NCBI GenBank assembly: GCA_024654105.1
Contig: JANLID010000023.1
Span: 1 to 15,761 of the forward strand
DNA: 15,761 bases
Direction: 5' to 3'
Source: Gallionella sp.
Lineage (GTDB): Bacteria; Pseudomonadota; Gammaproteobacteria; Burkholderiales; Gallionellaceae
Below are positions 1 through 7,276 of the stretch, one piece after another. Position numbers and translations under genes: made by a program. A model generated the notes under the pieces. It saw nothing but the letters and a program-made list of their open reading frames with translations. It ran no database searches and was not told the origin of the DNA. Position 1 is the first letter of the stretch, and the number at the start of each line of letters is the position of its first letter.

Positions 1-56
1 AATGGAGGAGGTAACTTAAAAAAATCAGTTATAATTCAATGGGTCATATTCAACAC

Positions 57-79
57 CCTACCGGAAACCGGCGGGTAGG
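57..79. repeat. Hairpin upstream of the pilin promoter
   Basis: A 6-bp perfect stem (CCTACC at 57-62 with GGTAGG at 74-79) encloses a second small self-complementary element (CCGG-AAA-CCGG at 61-71). No T-run follows, so it is not a convincing intrinsic terminator. It could be the tail of an upstream transcription unit or an upstream protein-binding site for the sigma-54 promoter, since it lies about 30-50 bp before the predicted start of transcription. No gene is recognisable in positions 1-56, which are AT-rich. Confidence 0.35.
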
Positions 80-82
80 CAT

Positions 83-98
83 TGGCATAGGACATGCA
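83..98 (+). promoter_or_regulatory. Sigma-54 (-24/-12) promoter of the pilin gene
   Basis: TGGCATAGGACATGCA matches the RpoN consensus TGGCAYRNNNNTTGCW except for one T-to-A change before the -12 GC. The invariant GG (84-85) and GC (96-97) have the required spacing. Type IVa pilin genes of gammaproteobacteria are classically transcribed from such promoters under PilS/PilR control, which fits the gene downstream. Transcription would start near position 109, leaving a leader of about 200 nt. No convincing PilR site was identified. Confidence 0.8.
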
Positions 99-108
99 CA
101 TTTATGCT

Positions 109-310
109 CAGACGTATGTAAATCTGGCCGCGCCCCTGCTGAATTGACTTCGGTAGGGGCTCTGCTAAGTAGGTAACTGAGGATGTCGCGGAAAGCATCG
201 GCCTGGCAGGAAGCCCGGACCCCTTGCTAGCAAACGGTCCCCGTTTAAGGAAAAACAGGGCCGGTTATTTCCGAGGCACCCTCGCAACAGAAATCCAATT
301 GGAGGTTTTT
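109..310 (+). promoter_or_regulatory. Long structured 5' leader of the pilin mRNA
   Basis: If transcription starts near 109, the pilin mRNA has an untranslated leader of about 200 nt. Three simple hairpins can be drawn by eye. One pairs 132-139 with 153-160 (8 bp, one G-U). One pairs GGACC at 217-221 with GGTCC at 236-240, around an inner TTG/CAA stem. One pairs CGAGG at 272-276 with CCTCG at 280-284. The last lies shortly before the ribosome binding site. I do not recognise the c-di-GMP-I (GEMM) consensus or another named riboswitch, so regulation through this leader is only a possibility. Confidence 0.3.
301..306 (+). promoter_or_regulatory. Pilin ribosome binding site (decides the start)
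   Basis: GGAGGT lies four bases before the ATG at 311. It selects this ATG over an in-frame TTG at 224, which would add 29 residues unlike any prepilin leader. Confidence 0.9.
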
Positions 311-742
311 ATGAAAAAGTTGCAACAGGGTTTTACGTTGATCGAACTGATGATCGTGGTCGCGATCATCGGCATTCTGGCCGCCATCGCGGTACCGGCG
401 TATCAGGACTATACGATCCGGTCGCGCGTGTCGGAAGCGGCAAGCTTGTCTGGTGCGGTGCGCACCGCCATGGATGTGGCCTTCAGCGAAGGCTACAACT
501 TGGGTTCCATTCCTACTGTTCCGGCGAGCTTAAACCTGTCAGCCTCAAGTAGCTATACCAGCAAATACGTGTCGAGCGTCGCATACAATACGAGCGGTAT
601 CATCACTGTGACGCTGAAGACAATCAAGGAACTGGGCAACGCTAAGGGCAAATCAGTGGTTTACACGCCAACCTCACAAGGCGGTAACCTCAGTTGGGCA
701 GTAACTGGCGGTGTACCGACCAAGTACCGTCCGAAGAACTAA
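311..742 (+). CDS. pilA: Type IVa major pilin precursor
   Basis: A 143-aa prepilin, the subunit of type IV pili used for attachment, twitching and DNA uptake. It has a short basic leader (MKKLQQG) cut by the prepilin peptidase before Phe8. The hydrophobic FTLIELMIVV segment follows, with the invariant Glu5 of the mature chain at residue 12, and then about 20 more hydrophobic residues forming the polymerisation helix. Mature length is about 136 aa, in the usual range. Residues 71-89 form a Ser/Thr-rich surface-type segment. Oddly, the mature protein contains no cysteine. The C-terminus (Trp129-Ala130 ... Lys138-Tyr-Arg-Pro-Lys-Asn) resembles the usual disulfide region with both Cys positions replaced. 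A sigma-54 promoter and a strong terminator make it a single-gene unit. The neighbouring GT-C/TPR genes suggest it may be glycosylated, which is inference. A minor or non-piliation pilin is less likely. Confidence 0.95.
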   Translation: MKKLQQGFTLIELMIVVAIIGILAAIAVPAYQDYTIRSRVSEAASLSGAVRTAMDVAFSEGYNLGSIPTVPASLNLSASSSYTSKYVSSVAYNTSGIITVTLKTIKELGNAKGKSVVYTPTSQGGNLSWAVTGGVPTKYRPKN

Positions 743-800
743 GTTTGCTTCGGACAGCCATGCGACAGAAATAATCGCAGCGGCCTGCAACAGAAACAAA

Positions 801-832
801 CAAGGGCGACAGATCTGTCGCCCTTGTTTTTT
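801..832 (+). terminator. Rho-independent terminator of the pilin gene
   Basis: A perfect 26-nt palindrome (801-826) folds into an 11-bp GC-rich stem with a GATC loop. It is followed by six T residues (827-832). It lies 60 bp after the pilin stop and separates the pilin transcript from the downstream glycosyltransferase-like genes. Confidence 0.93.
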
Positions 833-904
833 GTCTGCATCGGGAAACCCTCAGCAGGCAGGCCCCTGAACAACAATCAACCATATTTCATTCGATCAGG
901 ATAC

Positions 905-920
905 TTGACTAAGTATACTT
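905..920 (+). promoter_or_regulatory. Candidate promoter/operator for the GT-C cluster
   Basis: The gap after the pilin terminator must hold any promoter for the downstream cluster. A TATACT hexamer at 914-919 is a good -10 match. It is embedded in a perfect 10-bp palindrome, AAGTATACTT (911-920), and preceded directly by TTGACT (905-910), which is too close to be its -35. The TTCGAT 17 bp upstream of TATACT is a weak -35, so activator dependence or an operator role for the palindrome is possible. This is a weak call. Confidence 0.25.
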
Positions 921-979
921 AAAGAGAATTGTCGAGAAAAAAGTCCGCGGACTGGACGCCCATCTAAAGACAAAACAAC

Positions 980-2938
980 ATGGACTTGAATCGCAACATT
1001 ATCAATACCGCCCTGCTCTCTTTCGTTCTGGCCCTTTGCGCCCTGGTTTACCTGCCCGGGATATCCGGCCCCTACATTTTCGACGATTTTACGAATCTTC
1101 TGTATAACTCATACATCAAGATCCATGCGCTGAATTTTGATGAGTTATACAATGCCGCGTTCTCACTGGAGTCCGGCCCCCTCCAACGGCCGATCTCCAT
1201 GCTCAGCTTTGCACTGAATCATTACTTTGCGGGAAGCATGAAGGACCCCGCGCCTTTCAAATGGACAAACCTCGGCATTCACGTCGTCAATGGCTGGCTC
1301 CTGTTCTGGATGATGCGCATCGTTTATGGGCGTCTGGCGCAACTTAAGCAAATCCAGGTCCTGCGAAAAAATACCGGCCTGATAACCCCGCTGGCCTTTG
1401 CAACCGCCGCGCTTTGGGTAATACACCCCATTCAGATCACCAGCGTCCTTTATGTCGTGCAACGCATGACCGAATTGTCGGCGTTGTTCACCCTGTTGGG
1501 GCTTATTGCCTATCTTAAGGCTCGATCACATCTGCTGTCCGGCCAGAGAGAAAAAGCGTTCCTTTTATTGTCCAGTGCCGTCGTGCTCGGTGGCCTGGGC
1601 ATATTGAGCAAAGAAAACGCGGTCTTGCTTCCCATTTTCGCTTTGACCATGGAGTTCGTTTTATTTTCCCGGGAGTGGCCCTGGAACTTGTGGCGCGGGT
1701 TACCCGTCACGACCAAGCGTGCTCTCATGCTGAGCCTGGCCGCCCTGACGATATTGGGCGCCTTTTTGACGGTCCGCTACGCCCTTCCCGGATATCTCAG
1801 CAGACAATTCACCCCGCTGGAACGCGTCATGACTGAAGGCCGCGTTTTAATGTTCTATATCTCGCTGATTCTGTTGCCCCAGATCAACCGTTTTGGCCAT
1901 CAGCATGACGATATCCAGATTTCCACATCGTTGTTCCATCCTTGGACAACTTTACCCGCGCTGGCGGGTATCGCCGCATTATTGCTGCTGGCGCTAGTCG
2001 TCAGGAAAAAACAGCCGTTGATAAGTCTCGGAGTGCTCTGGTTTTTTACCGGCCACCTGCTGGAATCGACGATTCTTCCCCTGGAAATTGCTCATGAACA
2101 CCGCAATTACCTGCCCTTGCTGGGAATTATCATTGCCATGGTAGGGCTGATCGATTATGGCTGCGCCAGAATTGGACATAAAAAACTTTGGTGGGTGATC
2201 CCCATTGCGGCAACGGTCTTCGGCGGCAACACATACCTGCGTGCCACACAATGGGCGGAACCAAATTCCTTCTATCGCTATGAAGTCTTGCACCACCCGG
2301 ATTCCGCCCGAATCCAGGCGGGGTTGGCGATTCTGCTGGAAGCACAGGGACACTACGACGAGGCGATACAGGCGCTTCGTCGCGCGGCGGAAATTGAGCC
2401 CTCTGAAACGGGATATCTGCTGCAGATGCACCTGCTCGCTGCCCGCCGCGGCAAAACGCTGGATCCCGGCGAGCATGAAAAAACGCTGAAACTTCTGTCC
2501 TCAGAGCCATTAACCACCACCATTGTCATGACGATACATCACATGAGTAACTGCGTTCAGACGTCGTGCAGCTTGTTGCGTGCTCCGATGGAACAGTGGT
2601 TAAAAACCATATTGAAAAGAGAGAAGGCGCCAGGCGATAAATCCTTTTTTTACTACACGCTTGGACTATGCCTCGTCAGCCAAGATAAAGTGGACGAAGC
2701 CATTGAGACTTTTCAGCTTGCCCATCAGAGCGATCCTGTCTATCTGCATCCTTTGTTTGCCTTGGCCAGCATCTATGTGCAGCTCAGGCAGATCGATAAC
2801 GCCGAACGCGTTCTTGGACAACTGCGCGCCGCCAATCAGGGAAATCCCCACCCCAGAGACCAGTCGATTAACCTCGTCGCATCGGACATTGAGAAACTCA
2901 AACACGGCGAGAAAATAATCATGCCTGACCGGAAATAA
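980..2938 (+). CDS. GT-C-like membrane protein with C-terminal TPRs (paralog 1 of 3)
   Basis: A 652-aa multi-spanning inner-membrane protein, a likely lipid-linked-sugar-dependent glycosyltransferase. After the first membrane helix comes a PG-x-x-GP-x-x-x-DD motif (Asp35-Asp36), the place where GT-C enzymes carry catalytic acidic residues. Further conserved blocks are His149-Pro-Ile-Gln followed by SVLYVVQRM, an SKEN block, His309-Asp-Asp, and EHRNYLP (373-379). From about residue 435 the protein is soluble and carries TPR-like helices (around 445-475 and 555-620). A Cys pair (525, 530) lies between them. The order (GT-C membrane half, then TPRs) is that of TMTC O-mannosyltransferases (CAZy GT105). 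The sequence-level match is to the TPR/EHRNYLP family common in bacteria, whose function is not established to my knowledge. No good Shine-Dalgarno is visible, but an in-frame stop at 965-967 fixes the ATG. Paralog 2 follows after 4 bp. Pilin modification is inferred from position. Confidence 0.85.
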   Translation: MDLNRNIINTALLSFVLALCALVYLPGISGPYIFDDFTNLLYNSYIKIHALNFDELYNAAFSLESGPLQRPISMLSFALNHYFAGSMKDPAPFKWTNLGIHVVNGWLLFWMMRIVYGRLAQLKQIQVLRKNTGLITPLAFATAALWVIHPIQITSVLYVVQRMTELSALFTLLGLIAYLKARSHLLSGQREKAFLLLSSAVVLGGLGILSKENAVLLPIFALTMEFVLFSREWPWNLWRGLPVTTKRALMLSLAALTILGAFLTVRYALPGYLSRQFTPLERVMTEGRVLMFYISLILLPQINRFGHQHDDIQISTSLFHPWTTLPALAGIAALLLLALVVRKKQPLISLGVLWFFTGHLLESTILPLEIAHEHRNYLPLLGIIIAMVGLIDYGCARIGHKKLWWVIPIAATVFGGNTYLRATQWAEPNSFYRYEVLHHPDSARIQAGLAILLEAQGHYDEAIQALRRAAEIEPSETGYLLQMHLLAARRGKTLDPGEHEKTLKLLSSEPLTTTIVMTIHHMSNCVQTSCSLLRAPMEQWLKTILKREKAPGDKSFFYYTLGLCLVSQDKVDEAIETFQLAHQSDPVYLHPLFALASIYVQLRQIDNAERVLGQLRAANQGNPHPRDQSINLVASDIEKLKHGEKIIMPDRK

Positions 2939-2942
2939 TAAA

Positions 2943-5018
2943 ATGAGGTTTGCTGCTCAGCCGGCAAGAGACAAGGTACTCATCGCCCTGGGTTCCCTTG
3001 TCGCTATCGCAGCCGCAATCATTCTTGCCTACTACCCGGGACTTCATGGCCCATTTGTTTTTGATGATTACGACAATATCGTCAATAAAAATGCTATCGC
3101 TATCCAATCATTGAGCCATACCGATCTGGTTAGTGCCGCTTTATCCAACGAAAGCGGAATTTTCAAACGTCCGCTCCCCGCTCTCAGTTTCGCACTTAAT
3201 TATTATTTTTCAGCCGGATTTACAAATACATTTTCATTCAAGTTCACCAATCTCATCATACATTTCGTTAACACAGGGCTTGTATACTGGTTCAGCAGCC
3301 TGTTGCTGGGAATACACGCCGAGAACACGGGGTTTCGTCGTGGAAAATGGCAGATCTGGCTGCCATGCCTGATTGCCGCAGTGTGGGCACTCCACCCGCT
3401 GCAATTGACGGCCGTTCTTTACGTCGTCCAGCGGATAACAAGTTTATCGACGTTATTTGTGTTGGCGGGTTTGATAGCTTTCGTATATGGAAGGCGCTTG
3501 CTGCGTGACCGCCATCCGCAAGGTGTCAGGCTTATGTGGATCGGCCTGCTGGCAGGGACCATCTTGGGCCTGGCATGCAAAGAAAATGCGGCGCTGGTGC
3601 CACTCTATGCCCTGGTCATTGAATTTGCCTTCTTTCGCGGACCAACACACAGTCAGAATCACAAGATACTGATGCAAGTTTACATTATCCCGCTCGTGCT
3701 TTTGGGGTTGTTGGCGTTATTTTTGCTCTTCAGGCATTCCGATCTGATTCTTGGCGCCTACAATTTAAGAGAATTTACCCTGGGAGAAAGGCTGCTCACC
3801 GAGCCCCGTATACTGTGGCTCTATCTCGGCCTTTTGCTATTACCCACCAGCAACCGGTTCTCGCTTTTTCATGACGATATAACTGTCAGCACCGGTTTAT
3901 TCGATCCCTGGACAACGAGTCTCGCGCTTGCGGGACTGATCCTGGTCATTGTCGCCGCCTGGCTCAATCGCAGGAAATACCCCGTGCTGAGTTTCGCCAT
4001 CCTCTGGTTTCTTGTGGGACACAGCATGGAATCCAGTTTCATCGGACTGGAGCTTGTTTATGAACATCGCAATTACCTGCCGAGTCTTGGCCCTATCGCC
4101 GGGACGGTCTATGGCATAGCCGTTGTTTCCGGACGCTTCAAGAATAAATCGGTTCCATTAGCCTTGTTGCTTTTGGTAATTGGCGCCATCATTTTTACTA
4201 CCCACGTTCTGGCGAAAGTCTGGGCGAGCGAACAAGGACTGGCCAGCTTCATGCTGAAACATCACCCAAAGTCAGCCAAATCGCACGCCATGGCGGCTGA
4301 ATTGTACCTGCATCCACGGAATGACCCCGTTCAGGCGCTGAATCATTACAAGATCGCCGCGGATCTTGCGCCTTACGAGACGAGACACTTGATCAGAATG
4401 GTCGTTATTTCGGCTTTCACGGCGGTGCAACCGGTCAATATCCCGCCTTCAACCCATGTTTCCACTCATGCGTCTCAAGACAGGCAGATTTCCCCCGGTC
4501 TTGCAAAAATCACGACAAATGATGAAAGAATGCGTCTCACGCTGGATCAGACGATCTATGACAGAATCACGCAACAGCTCCAATCACAACCTGTCCACGC
4601 TCGAGTGGAGGAAATGTTAAGAGACCTGACCGACTGCATACTGCAGCAGCCGGATTATTGCGGCTATTTATACGACCATGCCGTCAACTGGAATGAGCTT
4701 GCCCTCAACAGCCCACGCTCGCATGACAGTATTCGCAAATCATTAGTCATTAACCTGGCCAAATTATATCTGGAACATGGCGACCTCGAGCGGGCGATGC
4801 AAATGGCGAATCGTTCGGGAGAGATCGACCCTTATCACCCCACGCTCGCGATAATGCGCGCAAATATATATTTTTTTGCAAACAGACTTGATGATGCCGA
4901 AAAAACCATTTTGTCTGTGAAGCAGGCCGGGTTAATCAATGATAATGAAAACCGGAAACAAGCGGAGAAGCTACTTTCCATGATCAGGCTGCAGCGCGGC
5001 AAGACAGGAGCAGAATAA
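2943..5018 (+). CDS. GT-C-like membrane protein with C-terminal TPRs (paralog 2 of 3)
   Basis: A 691-aa paralog of the preceding gene, starting 4 bp after its stop and therefore almost certainly co-transcribed. A GGAA sequence 8-12 bases upstream supports the ATG. The conserved blocks recur in order: PGLHGPFVFDD with Asp41-Asp42, RPLPALSFALN, His151-Pro-Leu-Gln then TAVLYVVQR, CKENAAL, His310-Asp-Asp, GHSMESS, and EHRNYLP (374-380). The soluble C-terminal part from about residue 435 has TPR-like helices near 440-475 and 595-665. It also has an insertion of about 60 residues, rich in Ser, Thr and Pro at its start, that paralog 1 lacks. The Cys pair is at 565 and 573. The paralogs are clearly related in protein but diverged in DNA, so the duplication is old. 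The same role as paralog 1 is assumed, possibly with a different acceptor or sugar. Confidence 0.85.
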   Translation: MRFAAQPARDKVLIALGSLVAIAAAIILAYYPGLHGPFVFDDYDNIVNKNAIAIQSLSHTDLVSAALSNESGIFKRPLPALSFALNYYFSAGFTNTFSFKFTNLIIHFVNTGLVYWFSSLLLGIHAENTGFRRGKWQIWLPCLIAAVWALHPLQLTAVLYVVQRITSLSTLFVLAGLIAFVYGRRLLRDRHPQGVRLMWIGLLAGTILGLACKENAALVPLYALVIEFAFFRGPTHSQNHKILMQVYIIPLVLLGLLALFLLFRHSDLILGAYNLREFTLGERLLTEPRILWLYLGLLLLPTSNRFSLFHDDITVSTGLFDPWTTSLALAGLILVIVAAWLNRRKYPVLSFAILWFLVGHSMESSFIGLELVYEHRNYLPSLGPIAGTVYGIAVVSGRFKNKSVPLALLLLVIGAIIFTTHVLAKVWASEQGLASFMLKHHPKSAKSHAMAAELYLHPRNDPVQALNHYKIAADLAPYETRHLIRMVVISAFTAVQPVNIPPSTHVSTHASQDRQISPGLAKITTNDERMRLTLDQTIYDRITQQLQSQPVHARVEEMLRDLTDCILQQPDYCGYLYDHAVNWNELALNSPRSHDSIRKSLVINLAKLYLEHGDLERAMQMANRSGEIDPYHPTLAIMRANIYFFANRLDDAEKTILSVKQAGLINDNENRKQAEKLLSMIRLQRGKTGAE

Positions 5019-5076
5019 TCACGGCGATATTTTTCCCGCACATTTACGCGTTATAGCCAATTTACAGACAAGGAAG

Positions 5077-7149
5077 ATGAAGATTCAAGCGAAGATTCTG
5101 CGCTCTTTTGCAATCCTTGCGCTGCTCCTCGCAGTCGCGCTGGTCTATTACCCCGGCTTACGCGGCCCTTTTGTTCTCGACGATCATGAAAATATTATTT
5201 CAAACGGTTCCATCGCCGTGCACGATCTCAGTCTGCATGCCCTGCGTGACGCCATGTGGAGCAACGACAGCGGCCCTTTAAAGCGTCCTCTCGCTGCACT
5301 GAGTTTTGCCTTAAATCACCATCTCGCAGGTGGATTTACGTCCAGCCTCTGGTACAAGTTCGTCAACCTGTGTCTGCATCTCACTAATGCTGTACTGCTC
5401 TATTTTCTTGCTCTCGCATTAATGCGATCGCCTGTTCTTGCAAACAGGCTATCACCCGGTGAAATACCTAAGGTTGCCGCATTCGCCACGGCTCTCTGGG
5501 CGTTGCATCCCATACAATTGACCAGTGTTCTTTATGTCGTACAAAGAATGAACAGCATGTCAGCCTTGTTTGTCGTGAGCGGGCTGATCGTGTTCTGCCA
5601 CGGCAGACAATTACTGGAAAAGGGAAATGGCAAAGGGATACCGATCATGTTCGGCGGGATGTTGATCGGCCTTATTCTGGGCATGGCCTCCAAGGAAAAC
5701 GCGGCGTTGATGCCGCTATATATGCTGGCAATTGAATTGACCCTTTATCGACGAACATTACTGGACTCGAAAACCCGTAATCGGCTGCGACTGTTCTATT
5801 CAGCGACAATACTAATCCCGGCAATCGTATTTTTCATATATTTAGTCGAACATCCCGGGCTCTTGCATGATGCCTACCTGGAACGCCGCTTTTCTGTCGC
5901 GGAACGGGTGATGACGGAATCCCGCGTGCTGTGGTTCTACGTCAGCCTGATTCTGGTGCCGGATGCGCACAGGCTGGGCCTGTTCCATGACGACATTCCC
6001 GTCAGCACCGCGCTGCTCAATCCGCCAAGCACCCTGTTCTCGATGCTGGGTATCGGCGCATTGCTCGCGCTTGCCGTCATCAGGTCCAGGCAGTACCCGA
6101 TTGCTGGATTTGCCATTCTTTGGTTCCTGTTCGGGCACGGCCTTGAATCAAGTTTTTTTGGCCTTGAAATAGCCTTTGAGCACCGAAACTATTTGCCCAG
6201 CTTTGGCATTCTTTTGGGCATCAGCTATGCGATAAATCGCCTGCACGTCGTGGCAGGTAATCTTCGTGGCGTTATACCCCTACTCATGCTTCTGTTAGCC
6301 TTGGCGCTGGGCACATTCACGTGGAACAGGGCAAATATATGGAGCGATCCCTATACGCTGGCTGAAAATGCCGTGCATCATCATCCAGATTCTCCGAACG
6401 CCAATGATATGGCTGCGCGTGTAAACCTGGAAAGAGGCGAACTGAGTAAATCCATCTACTATATTCAAAATGGCGCGCGTGTTGCGCCCGATGAGGTGGG
6501 GTTTCGCATTGATCTGCACCTGCTTCTCGCTGGTATCGCCGATAATATCAGCGACGAAGTCATGCAAGCGACACAACACGGCGCGGGTCTGGATAAGATC
6601 AAAATTAATGGATTGCCTGACAACATCGCCAAAACTCTGGATAACGATGTTCTGCGGCTCTACCCTAAGGACTATACAGAAAACTCCATCGGGGATCTGC
6701 TTCGGAACAAGGCTATCAGTGCTCACGGGATCATGTCGCTTGACCACTTACATAACTGCATTGTTGCCCCTCCGCATGCGTGTCGTTCAGCGTATAGGGA
6801 GACGCTGGACTGGTATACATCGGCTGCAAGCAACAACAAGACATCTCCTGAGTATCACGCTCTGATTCTGAGTAATACCGCATCCTTGCACGCCTGGAAA
6901 AAGAATTATCAAAGGGCGCTGGAGTATATAGTTCCAGCCATACAGACTGACCCGAATAGATTGTACTACCGTCTATTGGAAGCAGAATACCTTGTTCATT
7001 TGGCGCGACTTGATGAGGCAAGAGTTCGTATGGACATAATTGGAAAAAACAAATCCTTATACAGACTTCAGCTACTCTCACATAAGGATATGTACAACAA
7101 GCTCCTGCAGCAGTTGGAAGGGGATACATCCCCCAGGCCGTCACTCTAG
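5077..7149 (+). CDS. GT-C-like membrane protein with C-terminal TPRs (paralog 3 of 3)
   Basis: A 690-aa third paralog, 58 bp after the second with no terminator between. It shares PGLRGPFVLDD (Asp35-Asp36), RPLAALSFALN, His144-Pro-Ile-Gln then SVLYVVQRM, SKENAAL, His304-Asp-Asp, GHGLESS and EHRNYLP (368-374). Its C-terminal half has TPR-like helices near 430-465 and 605-670 and the Cys pair at 561 and 569. It looks closer to paralog 2 than to paralog 1: it has the same Cys spacing and an extended linker. The purine-rich AAGGAAG directly abuts the ATG, an unusually short Shine-Dalgarno spacing, but no better start is seen. The reading frame is intact. All three copies keep the same acidic and His motifs, so all are probably active rather than decaying. 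Confidence 0.85.
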   Translation: MKIQAKILRSFAILALLLAVALVYYPGLRGPFVLDDHENIISNGSIAVHDLSLHALRDAMWSNDSGPLKRPLAALSFALNHHLAGGFTSSLWYKFVNLCLHLTNAVLLYFLALALMRSPVLANRLSPGEIPKVAAFATALWALHPIQLTSVLYVVQRMNSMSALFVVSGLIVFCHGRQLLEKGNGKGIPIMFGGMLIGLILGMASKENAALMPLYMLAIELTLYRRTLLDSKTRNRLRLFYSATILIPAIVFFIYLVEHPGLLHDAYLERRFSVAERVMTESRVLWFYVSLILVPDAHRLGLFHDDIPVSTALLNPPSTLFSMLGIGALLALAVIRSRQYPIAGFAILWFLFGHGLESSFFGLEIAFEHRNYLPSFGILLGISYAINRLHVVAGNLRGVIPLLMLLLALALGTFTWNRANIWSDPYTLAENAVHHHPDSPNANDMAARVNLERGELSKSIYYIQNGARVAPDEVGFRIDLHLLLAGIADNISDEVMQATQHGAGLDKIKINGLPDNIAKTLDNDVLRLYPKDYTENSIGDLLRNKAISAHGIMSLDHLHNCIVAPPHACRSAYRETLDWYTSAASNNKTSPEYHALILSNTASLHAWKKNYQRALEYIVPAIQTDPNRLYYRLLEAEYLVHLARLDEARVRMDIIGKNKSLYRLQLLSHKDMYNKLLQQLEGDTSPRPSL

Positions 7150-7276
7150 AATTTTTCCCCATGTCCAAGATGCGTGAGATTACAGATGCCCCTCAACATA
7201 GAACACGAAGAATTATTGTTTGCTTGAGCTATACTTCAAAATGACAATTCTGCAAATCCAATAAATTGGAAAATAA

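Noticed and set aside
30..35. TATAAT hexamer as a sigma-70 promoter upstream of the pilin
   Set aside because: No -35 element lies at a suitable distance, and the sigma-54 element explains the gene.
182..240. Possible c-di-GMP (GEMM) or other known riboswitch in the pilin leader
   Set aside because: The fragment near 186-196 only loosely resembles one half of the GEMM core, and the GGGCAAACC-type core is absent. I keep it only as an unnamed structured leader.
224..310. In-frame N-terminal extension of the pilin from a TTG at 224
   Set aside because: The extra residues do not resemble a prepilin leader. A strong Shine-Dalgarno and a canonical leader begin at 311.
533..700. Three Asn-X-Ser sequons in the pilin (residues 75, 93 and 126) as N-glycosylation sites
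   Set aside because: No PglB-type oligosaccharyltransferase is present, and short sequons arise by chance in a Ser-rich protein. O-linked modification fits the neighbours better.
690..884. 64-aa minus-strand ORF across the pilin 3' end
   Set aside because: It runs through the pilin terminator palindrome, overlaps the pilin C-terminus and has no family features.
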